Source: Chimaeribacter californicus (lineage in GTDB: Bacteria > Pseudomonadota > Gammaproteobacteria > Enterobacterales > Enterobacteriaceae). Taken from it: a stretch of DNA of 64,000 bases. Where the stretch lies: the NCBI RefSeq assembly GCF_002858675.1, contig NZ_PJZF01000013.1:62001-126000 (forward strand). Reading direction: 5' to 3'. A program made the translations under genes and the position numbers. The notes beneath the pieces are model-generated. The model did no database searches. It was not told the DNA's origin and saw only the letters and a list, made by a program, of their open reading frames with translations. Positions 34,650-43,127 of this stretch are shown in pieces. Positions within the stretch are counted from its first letter, which is position 1. Every line of letters starts with the position of its first letter.

Positions 34650-35567
34650 TCACGACGAGCGCATCACCTGCGCCCGTCGCTGGCGCTGCTCGCTCCAGAC
34701 GGCAAAGATGCCCGCCAGCGCCACAATGGACGCCCCTGCCAGGGTGGACGGGCCGGGCAAGCTGTCAAGGAACAGGTAGCCAATCACCATCGACCACACC
34801 AGCGTGGTGTAGTCGAACGGCGCGAGCAGCGAGGCATCAGTGTAACGCAGGCTGAGGGTAATCAGGATTTGTGCCATACCGCCAAAAAATCCACAGCCCA
34901 TTAACAGCAACAACTGTAAGGGCGTCGGCATCACCCAGCCAAAACAGAGGGTAAACAGCCCAATCATCATGGTCATCAGCGAAAAATAAAAAACGATCGC
35001 GCCGGGCTTTTCAATGCCGTTAAGGAAGCGGATCTGCACATTCGAGGTCGCTGAACACAGCGCGGCGACCAGGGCAAACAGCGCGCCCAGGCCCGCACCT
35101 GCGCCGGCACCCTGGGCGGCAAATAAAGCGCTGCCGGCGGTCAAATTCGCGGAAAGCATGATGATAATCCCCGAAAAACCCACCACCACCGCCAGCCAGC
35201 GGGAGATGCGCACAGTCTCTTTCAACAACAGGGCCGCCATGATCACGGTAAATAACGGGGCGGCGTAACTGATGGCGGTGGCATCGGCCAGAGAAAGATA
35301 AACCAGCGCCATATAGTTAAAATACATGCCGCCGGTGCCGGAAAAGCCCCGGATTAAATGGCCGCCGATATTTTTTGTTTTAAGGCTCTCCATCATGTTG
35401 CCCTGAATCTTCAGCCAGATGAGCAAGGGCATCAGGGCGACAAAGGATCGGAAGAAAATCACCTCACCGGTGGGGATAGCCCCCTGCAACCCTTTGACAC
35501 AGGCCAGCATAAGTGTTGCACAGAGGGCCGAGAGTATTTTTAGTGAAATCCCTATTCTGGCATTCAT
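34650..35567 (-). CDS. DMT-superfamily (EamA) transporter
   Basis: The 305-residue inner-membrane protein has about ten transmembrane segments arranged as two EamA repeats (about 8-140 and 165-292). Motifs: EVIFFRSFVALMPL, YLSLADATAISYAAPLFTVI and RYTDASLLAPFDYTTLVWSM. Such proteins export or import small metabolites; related EamA proteins occur with many metabolic clusters. It is convergent with the guanidine operon and so is not part of its transcript. Substrate unknown. Confidence 0.88.
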   Translation of the reverse strand: MNARIGISLKILSALCATLMLACVKGLQGAIPTGEVIFFRSFVALMPLLIWLKIQGNMMESLKTKNIGGHLIRGFSGTGGMYFNYMALVYLSLADATAISYAAPLFTVIMAALLLKETVRISRWLAVVVGFSGIIIMLSANLTAGSALFAAQGAGAGAGLGALFALVAALCSATSNVQIRFLNGIEKPGAIVFYFSLMTMMIGLFTLCFGWVMPTPLQLLLLMGCGFFGGMAQILITLSLRYTDASLLAPFDYTTLVWSMVIGYLFLDSLPGPSTLAGASIVALAGIFAVWSEQRQRRAQVMRSS

Positions 35568-35841
35568 TCTTTTACCTGCAGGTTTACCGGGGGGCGCAGC
35601 GGGCGCGCTTTACCGGGGTACCTTATGGCGCAGCCGCGTGTCAGGGTTAAGATAATTTCGTTCTGCCCGGATAGTTTTTGCTTATCACCGCCGGTCATAT
35701 AAATCCCCTATCTCCCGACACGGTTTCCCTCTTACCGGTAAAAAAGCGACGTCGTTATAGTCAGAAAACCGCCTGATACCGCGTTTAGGTAAACACTCAC
35801 CACCGCCGCTGCGGCAGACCGATACTCATGGGGAATTCAGA

Positions 35842-36681
35842 ATGACAATCAAGAAATACTCGTCTCTTGCGCTGGCCTTGCCCGCCCTGCTGGCCTTCTC
35901 ATCGGCACAGGCGGATTTACTCTCTGAGGTGAAAGCACGCGGGGAATTGAAATGTGCCGTCTACTCTGACGTGCCGCCGTTCTCCTCACCCGACCCCCAA
36001 ACCCGCCAGCTGGTGGGCATGGATGTCGATTTGTGCCACGCGCTGGGCCGGCAGATGGGGGTGAAAACCACGCTGATGCCCACCTCCGTCGAAGCGCGTA
36101 TCGCGGTAATCGCCACCGGGCGGGCGGATGTGCTGATCGCCAACCTGGCGTACACCAAAACACGCGGTAAACAGATTCAGTTCAGCGACCCGTACTATGT
36201 GGCGAAAGAGATGCTGCTGGTGAAACAACCGAACGCGGATAAAACTCTGGCAGATTTCAAAGGGAAGCGCATCAGTGCCACCAAAGGCACCACCTCTGAG
36301 CAGTCCATCCACCTCAAGGGCGGCAAAGCGGTAACCTTCCAGGATTCCGCATCCGCCTTCCTGGCGTTGGAGCAGAACAAAGCCGTGGGCTTCGTCACCA
36401 ACACCATGACCGCCATAAAAATGATCAACCAGGCGAAAAAAGGGGGGGTCGCCCTGGCGATGGTCAAAGAGCCGATGGCGCTGGAGCCGATTGGCATCGG
36501 CATGAAGCGTGATGAACCGGCTCTGCTGGCCAGCGTCAATACCAGCCTGAAAGCGATGGATGATAACGGCACCATCGACAAAATCTGGGCAACCTGGATC
36601 GGGCCGGACACCGAATACCGCATGGTGCGTGAGGAGCGCGTGCAACCGCTCGCCAGCCTGAACTTTGAACCGCTGGAATAA
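35842..36681 (+). CDS. Amino-acid-type ABC substrate-binding protein (SBP family 3)
   Basis: The 279-residue periplasmic protein has a signal peptide (MTIKKYSSLALALPALLAFS then SAQA). It is of the GlnH/HisJ/FliY type: GELKCAVYSDVPPFSSPDPQ, VGMDVDLCHALGRQMGVKTT, TSVEARIAVIATGRADVLIA and IKFAKTRGK-like YTKTRGKQIQFSDPYY. It is two bases upstream of pxpB. No permease is adjacent, but two His/Glu-type permeases and an ATPase lie at 43128-45331, so 5-oxoproline or a related lactam/amino acid may be its ligand (inference). Confidence 0.88.
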   Translation: MTIKKYSSLALALPALLAFSSAQADLLSEVKARGELKCAVYSDVPPFSSPDPQTRQLVGMDVDLCHALGRQMGVKTTLMPTSVEARIAVIATGRADVLIANLAYTKTRGKQIQFSDPYYVAKEMLLVKQPNADKTLADFKGKRISATKGTTSEQSIHLKGGKAVTFQDSASAFLALEQNKAVGFVTNTMTAIKMINQAKKGGVALAMVKEPMALEPIGIGMKRDEPALLASVNTSLKAMDDNGTIDKIWATWIGPDTEYRMVREERVQPLASLNFEPLE

Positions 36682-36683
36682 TC

Positions 36684-37391
36684 ATGGTGCTGTCACGCGC
36701 GGATTCCCGCGCCCTCACCGTGTTGCCTGTACACGACAAGGAGGGCATCCGGCTCTCCACCATGGGCAGCCGCGCCTGGCTGGCAGAAACCACCGGCGCG
36801 TTTGACCTGCACGCGCAGCGCCGCATCTGGTCGCTGGCGCGGGCGCTGTCACACTATGATGACGTGGAGTCGCTGATCCCGGGCGTCACCAACCTGTTGG
36901 TGTTATTGCGCACCACACCGGCCGATCCTGATGCCATTGAATATCGCCTGCATCAGCTGTGGCAGCAGGCGCAGGCCGTGGAGGCGCAAGGCAAGCTGAT
37001 TGACATCCCGGTCTGCTACGGCGGTGAGCACGCCTGCGACCTGGAGGCCGTATGCCGCCATACCGGCTTCAGCGCGCAGGAAGTGGTCCGCCGCCATTAT
37101 CAGGGGGCGTACACGGTATGCGCGCTCGGCAGCGCACCGGGATTTGGCTATCTCCATGGCCTTGACCCGTTGCTTGCCACGCCACGTAAACAAGTGCCGT
37201 CGTTACATATGCTAAAAGGCACCGTCACCATTGGCGGGCCACAGGCGGGTGTCTCGGTGCTGACCGGGCCGAATGGCTGGAATGCAATCGGTTATGCCGA
37301 GATTACGGTATTTGATCCCTGGGCTGACAGCCCGGCGCTGATGGCACCGGGTGACAGGGTTCGCTTCGTGCCGGAGAGGATTGAGCTGTGA
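36684..37391 (+). CDS. pxpB: 5-oxoprolinase subunit PxpB (KipI/AHS1 family)
   Basis: The 235-residue protein of the allophanate hydrolase subunit 1 (KipI) fold has LIPGVTNLLVLL, IDIPVCYGGEHACDLEAVCR, YTVCALGSAPGFGYLHGLDP and GTVTIGGPQAGVSVLTGPNG. With PxpA and PxpC it makes the prokaryotic ATP-dependent 5-oxoprolinase, which opens 5-oxoproline to glutamate. It overlaps pxpC by four bases. Confidence 0.92.
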   Translation: MVLSRADSRALTVLPVHDKEGIRLSTMGSRAWLAETTGAFDLHAQRRIWSLARALSHYDDVESLIPGVTNLLVLLRTTPADPDAIEYRLHQLWQQAQAVEAQGKLIDIPVCYGGEHACDLEAVCRHTGFSAQEVVRRHYQGAYTVCALGSAPGFGYLHGLDPLLATPRKQVPSLHMLKGTVTIGGPQAGVSVLTGPNGWNAIGYAEITVFDPWADSPALMAPGDRVRFVPERIEL

Positions 37392-38374
37392 TTGAGATTG
37401 AACAGAGCGCGGCCCTGAATACCGTCCAGGATTTGGGGCGTCCCGCCTTTCGCCACCTGGGGGTATCAGTGAGCGGGGTCATGGACCCGCTGGCGCTGCG
37501 TGCCGGCAATATCCTGCTGGGCAACGATGAAAATGCCGCCGCGATTGAAGTGCAGATGTTCCCGTTCCGCGTGCGGTTTGCGGCCGATACCTCCATATCC
37601 CTTACCGGTGCCGACTGCCGCGCCCGGCTGGACGGCGTTGAACTGCCGGCATGGTGGGGCTGTGCGGTAAAACGGGGCCAGGTGCTGGAGATGCGTTACC
37701 CGCGCCACGGCGCGCGCGGCTACCTGTGCGTGGCAGGCGGTATTGATGTGCCGCCGGTGCTGGGCTCGCGCAGTACCGCACTGCGCGGCAGCTTCGGCGG
37801 GTTTGATGGGCGTCCGTTACAGCGCGGAGACCGGCTTGCCACCGGCATCGCCACCGCGCCGCCGCTGTCGCCCGGCGGCATCGGTATTGAACCGCCGGAG
37901 CAGGCGATGCCTCAGGCATTTACACGCAACAGCGCTGGGCTGGTCACCGTCCGTGCCATTCCGTCGGGAGAGTATCCGCTGTTTGCCGCTGATGCCGGAC
38001 GCTTCTGGCAACAGCCCTGGCAGGTCTCCCGGCAGAGTAACCGCACCGGCTACCGTCTGGCCGGTGCGCCGATCTTCCCGGCGAAAACGGTGGAGATGCG
38101 CTCCTATGGCCTGATCCCGGGCATTGTGCAGGTGCCGCCCGCCGGGGAGCCGATTATTCAACTCAGTGATGCCAATACCGCAGGCGGTTACCCGAAGATC
38201 GCCTGTGTTATCGAAGAGGATTTGTGGCGGCTGGGCCAGGTGCAACCCGGCCAGTCAATTCAGCTGGTCAGGAGTGACGCGCAGGGCGCGATTGCCGCTC
38301 GCCAGGCGATTGACCACTGGATTGCAACCGTGCGTGACAGCGTCTCACTGTTCTCATCTGTAGCCAATTTTTAA
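37388..38374 (+). CDS. pxpC: 5-oxoprolinase subunit PxpC (KipA/AHS2 family)
   Basis: The 328-residue biotin-dependent-carboxyltransferase-like (AHS2/KipA) protein has NTVQDLGRPAFRHLGVSVSG, GRCYVAV-like GARGYLCVAGGIDVPPVLGS, SNRTGYRLAGAP and DANTAGGYPKIACVIEEDLW. It forms PxpBC, the ATP-using part of 5-oxoprolinase. The start ATT/GTG region overlaps pxpB (GTGATTGAG at 37388). Twelve bases separate it from pxpA. Confidence 0.92.
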   Translation: MIEIEQSAALNTVQDLGRPAFRHLGVSVSGVMDPLALRAGNILLGNDENAAAIEVQMFPFRVRFAADTSISLTGADCRARLDGVELPAWWGCAVKRGQVLEMRYPRHGARGYLCVAGGIDVPPVLGSRSTALRGSFGGFDGRPLQRGDRLATGIATAPPLSPGGIGIEPPEQAMPQAFTRNSAGLVTVRAIPSGEYPLFAADAGRFWQQPWQVSRQSNRTGYRLAGAPIFPAKTVEMRSYGLIPGIVQVPPAGEPIIQLSDANTAGGYPKIACVIEEDLWRLGQVQPGQSIQLVRSDAQGAIAARQAIDHWIATVRDSVSLFSSVANF

Positions 38375-38386
38375 CAGGACAACCGC

Positions 38387-39157
38387 ATGAAAATTGACAT
38401 AAATTCTGATATGGGCGAAGGGTTTGGGGTGTATCAGCTGTGTGATGACGCCGCCCTGATGAAGAGGGTGTCATCAGCCAATATCGCCTGCGGCTTTCAT
38501 GCGGGTGACCCGGCGATCATGACGCGTATGGTGCGGCTGGCGAAAGCGCATGGCGTCGGCATCGGTGCCCATCCCGGGTTCCCGGATCGGCAGGGTTTTG
38601 GCCGCAAAGCGCTGCCTTTCAGCGCGGATGAGATCTGCCAGCAGGTCATCTACCAACTCGGGGCGCTGCGTGCCATTGCTCAGGTGGAAGGCACACGGGT
38701 AGCGCATGTCAGTTTCCATGCAGCGATGGGCACGATGATTAACCGCGACGCGGCGTTGGCCTCACAGGTCATGCAGGCGATTGCACGTATTGATCCGATG
38801 CTCATTATCTTCTCACAGCCCGATACCCTGATTGAACGCGCCGCCGCCGCTGCGGGCTTGCCTGCCATGACGCTATTTCTCGCTGACCGGGCCTACGATG
38901 CCAACGGCGGGCTGGTACCGCGTGGCGTGGCGGGGGCGGTTATCACCGGGGAGCAGGCAGTGCGGGCGCGGGTCCGCCAGTTTTTGCAGCACGGCACCGT
39001 AACCACCCTTGAAGGTGAGTTACTGCCGATCCGCGCACGCTCTATCCTGATCCACAGTGATACGCCGGGCTCGGTCGAACTGGCTGGCGTGGTACGCAGT
39101 GAAATTGATGCCAACGGCGATTGCATTGCCCCCGCCGCTGACGTGCTGGCGCAGTAA
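38387..39157 (+). CDS. pxpA: 5-oxoprolinase subunit PxpA (LamB/YcsF family)
   Basis: The 256-residue TIM-barrel-like YcsF protein has MKIDINSDMGEGFGVYQLCD, SANIACGFHAGDPAIMTRMV, GVGIGAHPGFPDRQGFGR and VAHVSFHAAMGTMINRD, with the conserved metal/substrate Asp, Glu and His residues near the N-terminus. Completes the PxpABC set. A GC hairpin at 39174-39193 follows. Confidence 0.93.
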   Translation: MKIDINSDMGEGFGVYQLCDDAALMKRVSSANIACGFHAGDPAIMTRMVRLAKAHGVGIGAHPGFPDRQGFGRKALPFSADEICQQVIYQLGALRAIAQVEGTRVAHVSFHAAMGTMINRDAALASQVMQAIARIDPMLIIFSQPDTLIERAAAAAGLPAMTLFLADRAYDANGGLVPRGVAGAVITGEQAVRARVRQFLQHGTVTTLEGELLPIRARSILIHSDTPGSVELAGVVRSEIDANGDCIAPAADVLAQ

Positions 39158-39173
39158 TAAAGCAGGAATAAAA

Positions 39174-39193
39174 AGGGGACCGCCCGGCCCCCT
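39174..39193. terminator. Hairpin between convergent pxpA and aminotransferase genes
   Basis: AGGGG (39174-39178) pairs with CCCCT (39189-39193), with an A run on the left and a pyrimidine-rich right flank. It lies between two convergent stop codons and could end both transcripts. Confidence 0.5.
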
Positions 39194-39212
39194 CTCTTCC
39201 CCCACGGTACCC

Positions 39213-40415
39213 TTAACGGCAACCCGCGCAGAAGGCGGCGATCCGGTCACAACCGGTGTGCAGCCGTTCCATGCTGGTGGCGTAAGAGAGCCGGAAATAG
39301 GGGCTCATGCCGTACGCCGCGCCCGGTACCGTCACCACATGCTGCTCTTCAATCAGCGCCATCACGAAATCCGCGTCATTGTTGATTTTACGCCCCGCCG
39401 CGCTGGTTTTCCCGATAACGTCTGCGATATTCACAAACAGATAAAACGCGCCCTGCGGGGTATGGCAACGCACACCGGGGATCGCGGCCAGCCGTTCCAG
39501 CACGTAATCACGCCGCTCGCGGTAAATGGCCGCCCGTGCTTTCAGCAGATCCTGCGGGCCATCCAGTACCGCGACTGCCGCCGCCTGCGTCAGCGTGGTG
39601 ACGCCCCCGCTGTTCTGGGTGTTCACATTGCTCATCGCGTTGATTAACGGGGCCGGGCCGCCACAAAATCCCAGCCGCCAGCCGGTCATGGAATAGGCTT
39701 TCGACACGCCGTTAACCGTCAGGACACGGTTGTAGAGGCGCGGTTCAACCTGCGCCAGCGTCCAGAACGTTATGTCGTCATAGATCAGGTGTTCGTAGAT
39801 ATCGTCAGTCAGTATCCAGACGTGCTCATGGCGCAGCATCACCTCCGCCATGGCACGCAGCTCATCAAGGCCGGCCACCGAACCGGTAGGATTGCTGGGA
39901 TAGTTAATCAGCAGCCATTTGGTCTTCTGGGTGATAGCGGCCTCGAGATCGGCGGGCAGCGGCTTGAAGCCGTGTTCCTCGTGGCAGGCCACCGGCACCG
40001 GCGTCCCCCCGGCAAATTTCACGATATCCGCATAGCTTATCCAGGAAGGAGTCGGGATCACTACCTCATCGCCGGGATTGAGGGTTGCCATCATGGCATT
40101 AAAGATAATCTGCTTGGCCCCGCCGGCGGTGAGGATCTGGCTGATGTCATAATGCAGTTCATTATCACGCAGGAATTTGCGCTGAATGGCCGCCCGTAAA
40201 GCGGGCGTGCCGTCCGTGGGCGGGTAACGCGTATCGCCTGCGCGTGCGGCGGCATAGGCGGCCTCTGTGGCGTGTTCCGGCGTCGGAAAATCCGGCTCGC
40301 CGGTGGAAAGCCCGACAACATCGACGCCCTGCGCGGCGAGATCGCGCGCTTTTTGCGTCATGGCAACGGAGGCAGAAACAGAAACATGGGTTAAGCGATC
40401 GGCAATATCAGGCAT
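39213..40415 (-). CDS. PLP-dependent aminotransferase (class I, aspartate transaminase type)
   Basis: The 400-residue fold-type I aminotransferase has GLSTGEPDFPTPEHATEAAY, AGGAKQIIFNAMMATLNPGD, NYPSNPTGSVAG, LTDDIYEHLIYDD and the PLP-lysine motif VNGVSKAYSMTGWRLGF. It belongs to the Thermus-type AspC/subgroup I-gamma rather than enterobacterial AspC. Its position inside the Pxp/ABC locus suggests that it moves the amino group of the glutamate produced, or of the imported amino acid. Opposite strand to pxpABC. Confidence 0.88.
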   Translation of the reverse strand: MPDIADRLTHVSVSASVAMTQKARDLAAQGVDVVGLSTGEPDFPTPEHATEAAYAAARAGDTRYPPTDGTPALRAAIQRKFLRDNELHYDISQILTAGGAKQIIFNAMMATLNPGDEVVIPTPSWISYADIVKFAGGTPVPVACHEEHGFKPLPADLEAAITQKTKWLLINYPSNPTGSVAGLDELRAMAEVMLRHEHVWILTDDIYEHLIYDDITFWTLAQVEPRLYNRVLTVNGVSKAYSMTGWRLGFCGGPAPLINAMSNVNTQNSGGVTTLTQAAAVAVLDGPQDLLKARAAIYRERRDYVLERLAAIPGVRCHTPQGAFYLFVNIADVIGKTSAAGRKINNDADFVMALIEEQHVVTVPGAAYGMSPYFRLSYATSMERLHTGCDRIAAFCAGCR

Positions 40416-40680
40416 GGCGCACTCATTCCAGGTGGCTGGTCAGAAAGCCGCGGGCGAAAGCCTCTGCGGCAGCAAGGTTCAGACCGAGAATAGGGCGGGG
40501 GCGGCGGGGGCAGATAATAACGCTTTCCTGTGGTGACATAACCCAATGCAATAGGTCATGCCGGGCGCTGCACAGGTTTGGTGCAGCCCGCGCCGGTTTA
40601 CCCGGCCCTGTTCCGCTTTACCTGGCATAGAGTAAAGAGAACACCGCGCTAAGCGGCTGTATCTGCCGGTCAGCGCGTTC
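40416..40680. other. Intergenic control region between the divergent aminotransferase and LysR genes
   Basis: No gene is seen. A perfect inverted repeat CTTTAC (40616-40621) / GTAAAG (40632-40637) encloses CATAGA. The motif CATAGAGTMAA recurs at 42292-42304 upstream of the SDR gene, and a shorter TTAGAGTCA occurs at 41715-41723. These may be regulator boxes. Confidence 0.4.
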
Positions 40681-40695
40681 TGGCACCGATCTTGC
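40681..40695 (+). promoter_or_regulatory. Sigma-54 promoter of the Nac-like LysR gene
   Basis: TGGCACCGATCTTGC is an exact match to TGGCAC-N5-TTGC. It ends 37 bases before the ATG at 40733. Klebsiella nac is itself expressed from a sigma-54, NtrC-activated promoter, so the parallel is strong. Confidence 0.8.
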
Positions 40696-40732
40696 GTGTG
40701 ATAAAGACATGTTATGACACGAGAACCCGCCC

Positions 40733-41656
40733 ATGAACCTTCGTCGCCTGAAATACTTCATTAAAATTGTGGATGTGGGCAGTCTGACGCAGGCCGCTGA
40801 CATCCTGCATATTGCCCAGCCGGCGTTGAGCCAGCAGTTAGCAACGCTGGAGGGCGAAGTCAACCAGCAGCTGTTGATCCGCACCAAGCGCGGCGTGACG
40901 CCCACCGAGGCAGGCAACATCCTCTATGCCCATGCCCAGGCGATTTTGCGCCAGTGCGATCAGGCGCAAAGTGCGATTGACGGTGCGGGGCGGGCGCTTT
41001 CCGGCCATGTTTCCGTGGGGCTGGCACCCGGCACCGCCGCCCAGCAACTCGCGCTGCCGCTGATGGCGGAAGTCCAGCGGCGGCATCCCGGCATCGTGCT
41101 CTACTTCAATGAAAACTTCGGCACTACGCTCAGCGAACTGATCATGAATGGGCGGATGGATATGGCAGTGATCTACGATAACCGCAATATTCATGGCCTG
41201 CGTTTCATCCCGCTAATGAAAGAAGAGCTGTATTTTGTCTGCCCCAATGCGCTGGGCAAACCCCAGCATGAAATCCGCCTGGCCGACGTGGCAGGCTATG
41301 ACCTGTTCATGCCGCGCATCTATAACATCATGCGCAAAGTGGCTGATGATGCGTTCATCCATGCCGGGCTGACCTACCGCGTGAAGTGCGAAATCGAATC
41401 CCAGACCACCCTCAACGCCGCGCTGGCCGCCGGCATGGGCTGCACCATCATGCCGGAATCGGCGGCACGCGGCATGCTGAAAGCCGCGGATGCCTGGATG
41501 GCGAAAATCATCGCCCCGGAGGTGCTGACCTCGCTCTCGTTCTGCATGTCCGATCACCTGCCGCTGTCGCAACCGGCGGAGGCGGTAAAAGATATTCTGT
41601 TGCAGCTGATGGCCCGCCGCACCGTCGATAACCGCCCGCTCACGCTGGTGGGCTGA
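40733..41656 (+). CDS. LysR-family regulator, Nac-like paralogue
   Basis: The 307-residue LysR protein has the N-terminus MNLRRLKYFIKIVDVGSLTQ, followed by AADILHIAQPALSQQLATLE and LIRTKRGVTPTEAGNILYAH, which is very close to enterobacterial Nac (nitrogen assimilation control). The effector half (about 90-307) is more diverged. It has its own sigma-54 promoter, as nac does. It sits between the Pxp genes and the carrier/SDR/ABC genes and probably couples this locus to nitrogen limitation. I keep it as a paralogue because Nac itself is usually encoded near asn tRNA genes, not here. Confidence 0.88.
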   Translation: MNLRRLKYFIKIVDVGSLTQAADILHIAQPALSQQLATLEGEVNQQLLIRTKRGVTPTEAGNILYAHAQAILRQCDQAQSAIDGAGRALSGHVSVGLAPGTAAQQLALPLMAEVQRRHPGIVLYFNENFGTTLSELIMNGRMDMAVIYDNRNIHGLRFIPLMKEELYFVCPNALGKPQHEIRLADVAGYDLFMPRIYNIMRKVADDAFIHAGLTYRVKCEIESQTTLNAALAAGMGCTIMPESAARGMLKAADAWMAKIIAPEVLTSLSFCMSDHLPLSQPAEAVKDILLQLMARRTVDNRPLTLVG

Positions 41657-41693
41657 TAAGCGCGGCTTATTACCGTAAAGCGAAAGCCTCTTA

Positions 41694-41708
41694 TGGCAGG
41701 GATGCTGC
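41694..41708 (+). promoter_or_regulatory. Probable sigma-54 promoter upstream of the biotin-carrier-like gene
   Basis: TGGCAGGGATGCTGC keeps GG at -24 and GC at -12 with correct spacing, with one mismatch (C for T) in the TTGC box. It lies 80 bases upstream of ATG 41789 and just after the LysR stop codon, so it would give the downstream genes nitrogen control. Confidence 0.55.
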
Positions 41709-41788
41709 CCCGCGTTAGAGTCACTGCTCCGGCGCGTGGGCGATATGGGCCCAGCGCGCCTTAACTGCTGGCCCGCAACGGATGGGAT

Positions 41789-42235
41789 ATGGAAAAGAAC
41801 GCACTCGCCCTCGATCACATTCGCCAGCTGGCGAAAAAAATGCATGCGTCGGGGCTGCACGAAATCGAACTGCACAATAGCCACTGGTCACTGACACTGC
41901 GCTACCCGGTGCGCCCCGCCGGTACGCCGCTGCCCCATTGTACGTCGCCCAATTGTACGCCGCCCGGCAACAATGCCCCCCCTGAATTCACACCGCTCCC
42001 TGCGCCGATGCCGGGCAGGGTGGTGCTGCGCCATCCCCAACAGGATGCGGCCTGGGTCCAGCCGGGCCAGAGGGTAAAACAGCATGAGCTGCTGGCGCTG
42101 CTCAAAGTCGGTGCGCTTTACCTGCCGCTGCGCAGCCCGGTTGGGGGCGTGATAGCGCGTATTACGGTGGAACAGGATCAGGCGGTGGAATTTGGCAGCC
42201 CTGTCATGCTGATCGCGGCGATAGCCGGAGCGTGA
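41789..42235 (+). CDS. Biotin/lipoyl-domain carrier protein, AccB-like, with unusual attachment motif
   Basis: The 148-residue protein has the AccB layout: N-terminal helix (ALDHIRQLAKKMHASGLHEI), Pro/Thr-rich linker (about 40-70) and C-terminal biotinyl-like barrel (PAPMPGRVVL ... QPGQRVKQHELLALLKVGAL). The canonical A-M-K-M around the biotinylated lysine is L-L-K-V here (Lys106). No biotin carboxylase (AccC) or carboxyltransferase subunit is alongside. Whether it is biotinylated, and what it serves, cannot be said; it might work with the KipI/KipA-like PxpBC proteins (inference). Confidence 0.75.
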   Translation: MEKNALALDHIRQLAKKMHASGLHEIELHNSHWSLTLRYPVRPAGTPLPHCTSPNCTPPGNNAPPEFTPLPAPMPGRVVLRHPQQDAAWVQPGQRVKQHELLALLKVGALYLPLRSPVGGVIARITVEQDQAVEFGSPVMLIAAIAGA

Positions 42236-42359
42236 TAAGTCAGCCTTATTGCCTCAGTGCGTTTATGTCTTATACCCGCCGGGCAGAACTGCATAGAGTC
42301 AAAAAACAGGCATTAACCGACCGCGCGACCTGTCGCGCAATATACCGAGGAGAGGCGAG

Positions 42360-43112
42360 ATGCCATTTTCAGATTACAGAGTGGCGCTGGTGACCGGCGC
42401 ATCCGCCGGGATGGGCGAAGCGATTGTGGAGCGCCTGTGCCGGGAAGGTATCACCGTACATGCGGTGGCGCGGCGTAAAGATCAGCTGGCGGCGCTGGCT
42501 GACCGTACCGGCTGCATCCCGCATGCGCTTGACGTCGCGGATTTACCCGCGCTGACTGCCCTGTGCCGCGATATGCAGGTGGATATTCTGGTGAACAATG
42601 CCGGGGTGTCCCATCCCGGGTCGATTCTTGAGGCCGATGAGGACGTGGTAAACACCCAGGTGGATGTCAACCTGCGGGCGGTGCTGCACCTGTGCCGCCT
42701 GTTGGTGCCGGGCATGGTGGCGCGCGATTGCGGCCACGTCATCAACATCACTTCCATCGCGGCGATCTATAACTTCAACGGCAATTCGGTCTATCACGCC
42801 ACCAAAGCGGGCGTCCACGCGCTATCGCGTCAGTTGCGCGTCGACTGCTACGGCAAACGGGTCCGCGTTACTGAGATCTGCCCCGGCCGGGTTGCCACTG
42901 ACATTTTCGGCAATGTGTCGGGGGACCATGAAGAGGCGCGACGCCGTTTTATTGACGGCTTTGAGCTGCCGCAGGCAACGGATATCGCCGATTGCGTGGC
43001 CTTTGCCCTGTCCGCCCCGATCGCCGTCAATATCGGCAATATCGAAATCACGCCCACCCTTCAGGTACCGGGTGGCCTCTCCACCCTGCGCCCCGGTGAT
43101 AGCCTGAACTGA
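42360..43112 (+). CDS. SDR-family oxidoreductase (YdfG-like)
   Basis: The 250-residue classical short-chain dehydrogenase has the cofactor motif TGASAGMGEA (residues 12-21), NNAGVSHPG, catalytic Ser in INITSIAAIYNF and Tyr/Lys in YHATKAG. It resembles YdfG-type NADP-dependent 3-hydroxy acid (serine, allo-threonine) dehydrogenases. AGGAGA lies upstream of the ATG. Sixteen bases separate it from the permease genes, so it is co-transcribed with the transporter and may act on the imported compound. Confidence 0.88.
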   Translation: MPFSDYRVALVTGASAGMGEAIVERLCREGITVHAVARRKDQLAALADRTGCIPHALDVADLPALTALCRDMQVDILVNNAGVSHPGSILEADEDVVNTQVDVNLRAVLHLCRLLVPGMVARDCGHVINITSIAAIYNFNGNSVYHATKAGVHALSRQLRVDCYGKRVRVTEICPGRVATDIFGNVSGDHEEARRRFIDGFELPQATDIADCVAFALSAPIAVNIGNIEITPTLQVPGGLSTLRPGDSLN

Positions 43113-43127
43113 CCAGGAGGATTGACC

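Noticed and set aside
36684-38374. PxpB/PxpC read as allophanate hydrolase subunits completing the guanidine pathway
   Set aside because: They are KipI/KipA-type proteins followed by PxpA, the 5-oxoprolinase arrangement, and carry no amidase domain.
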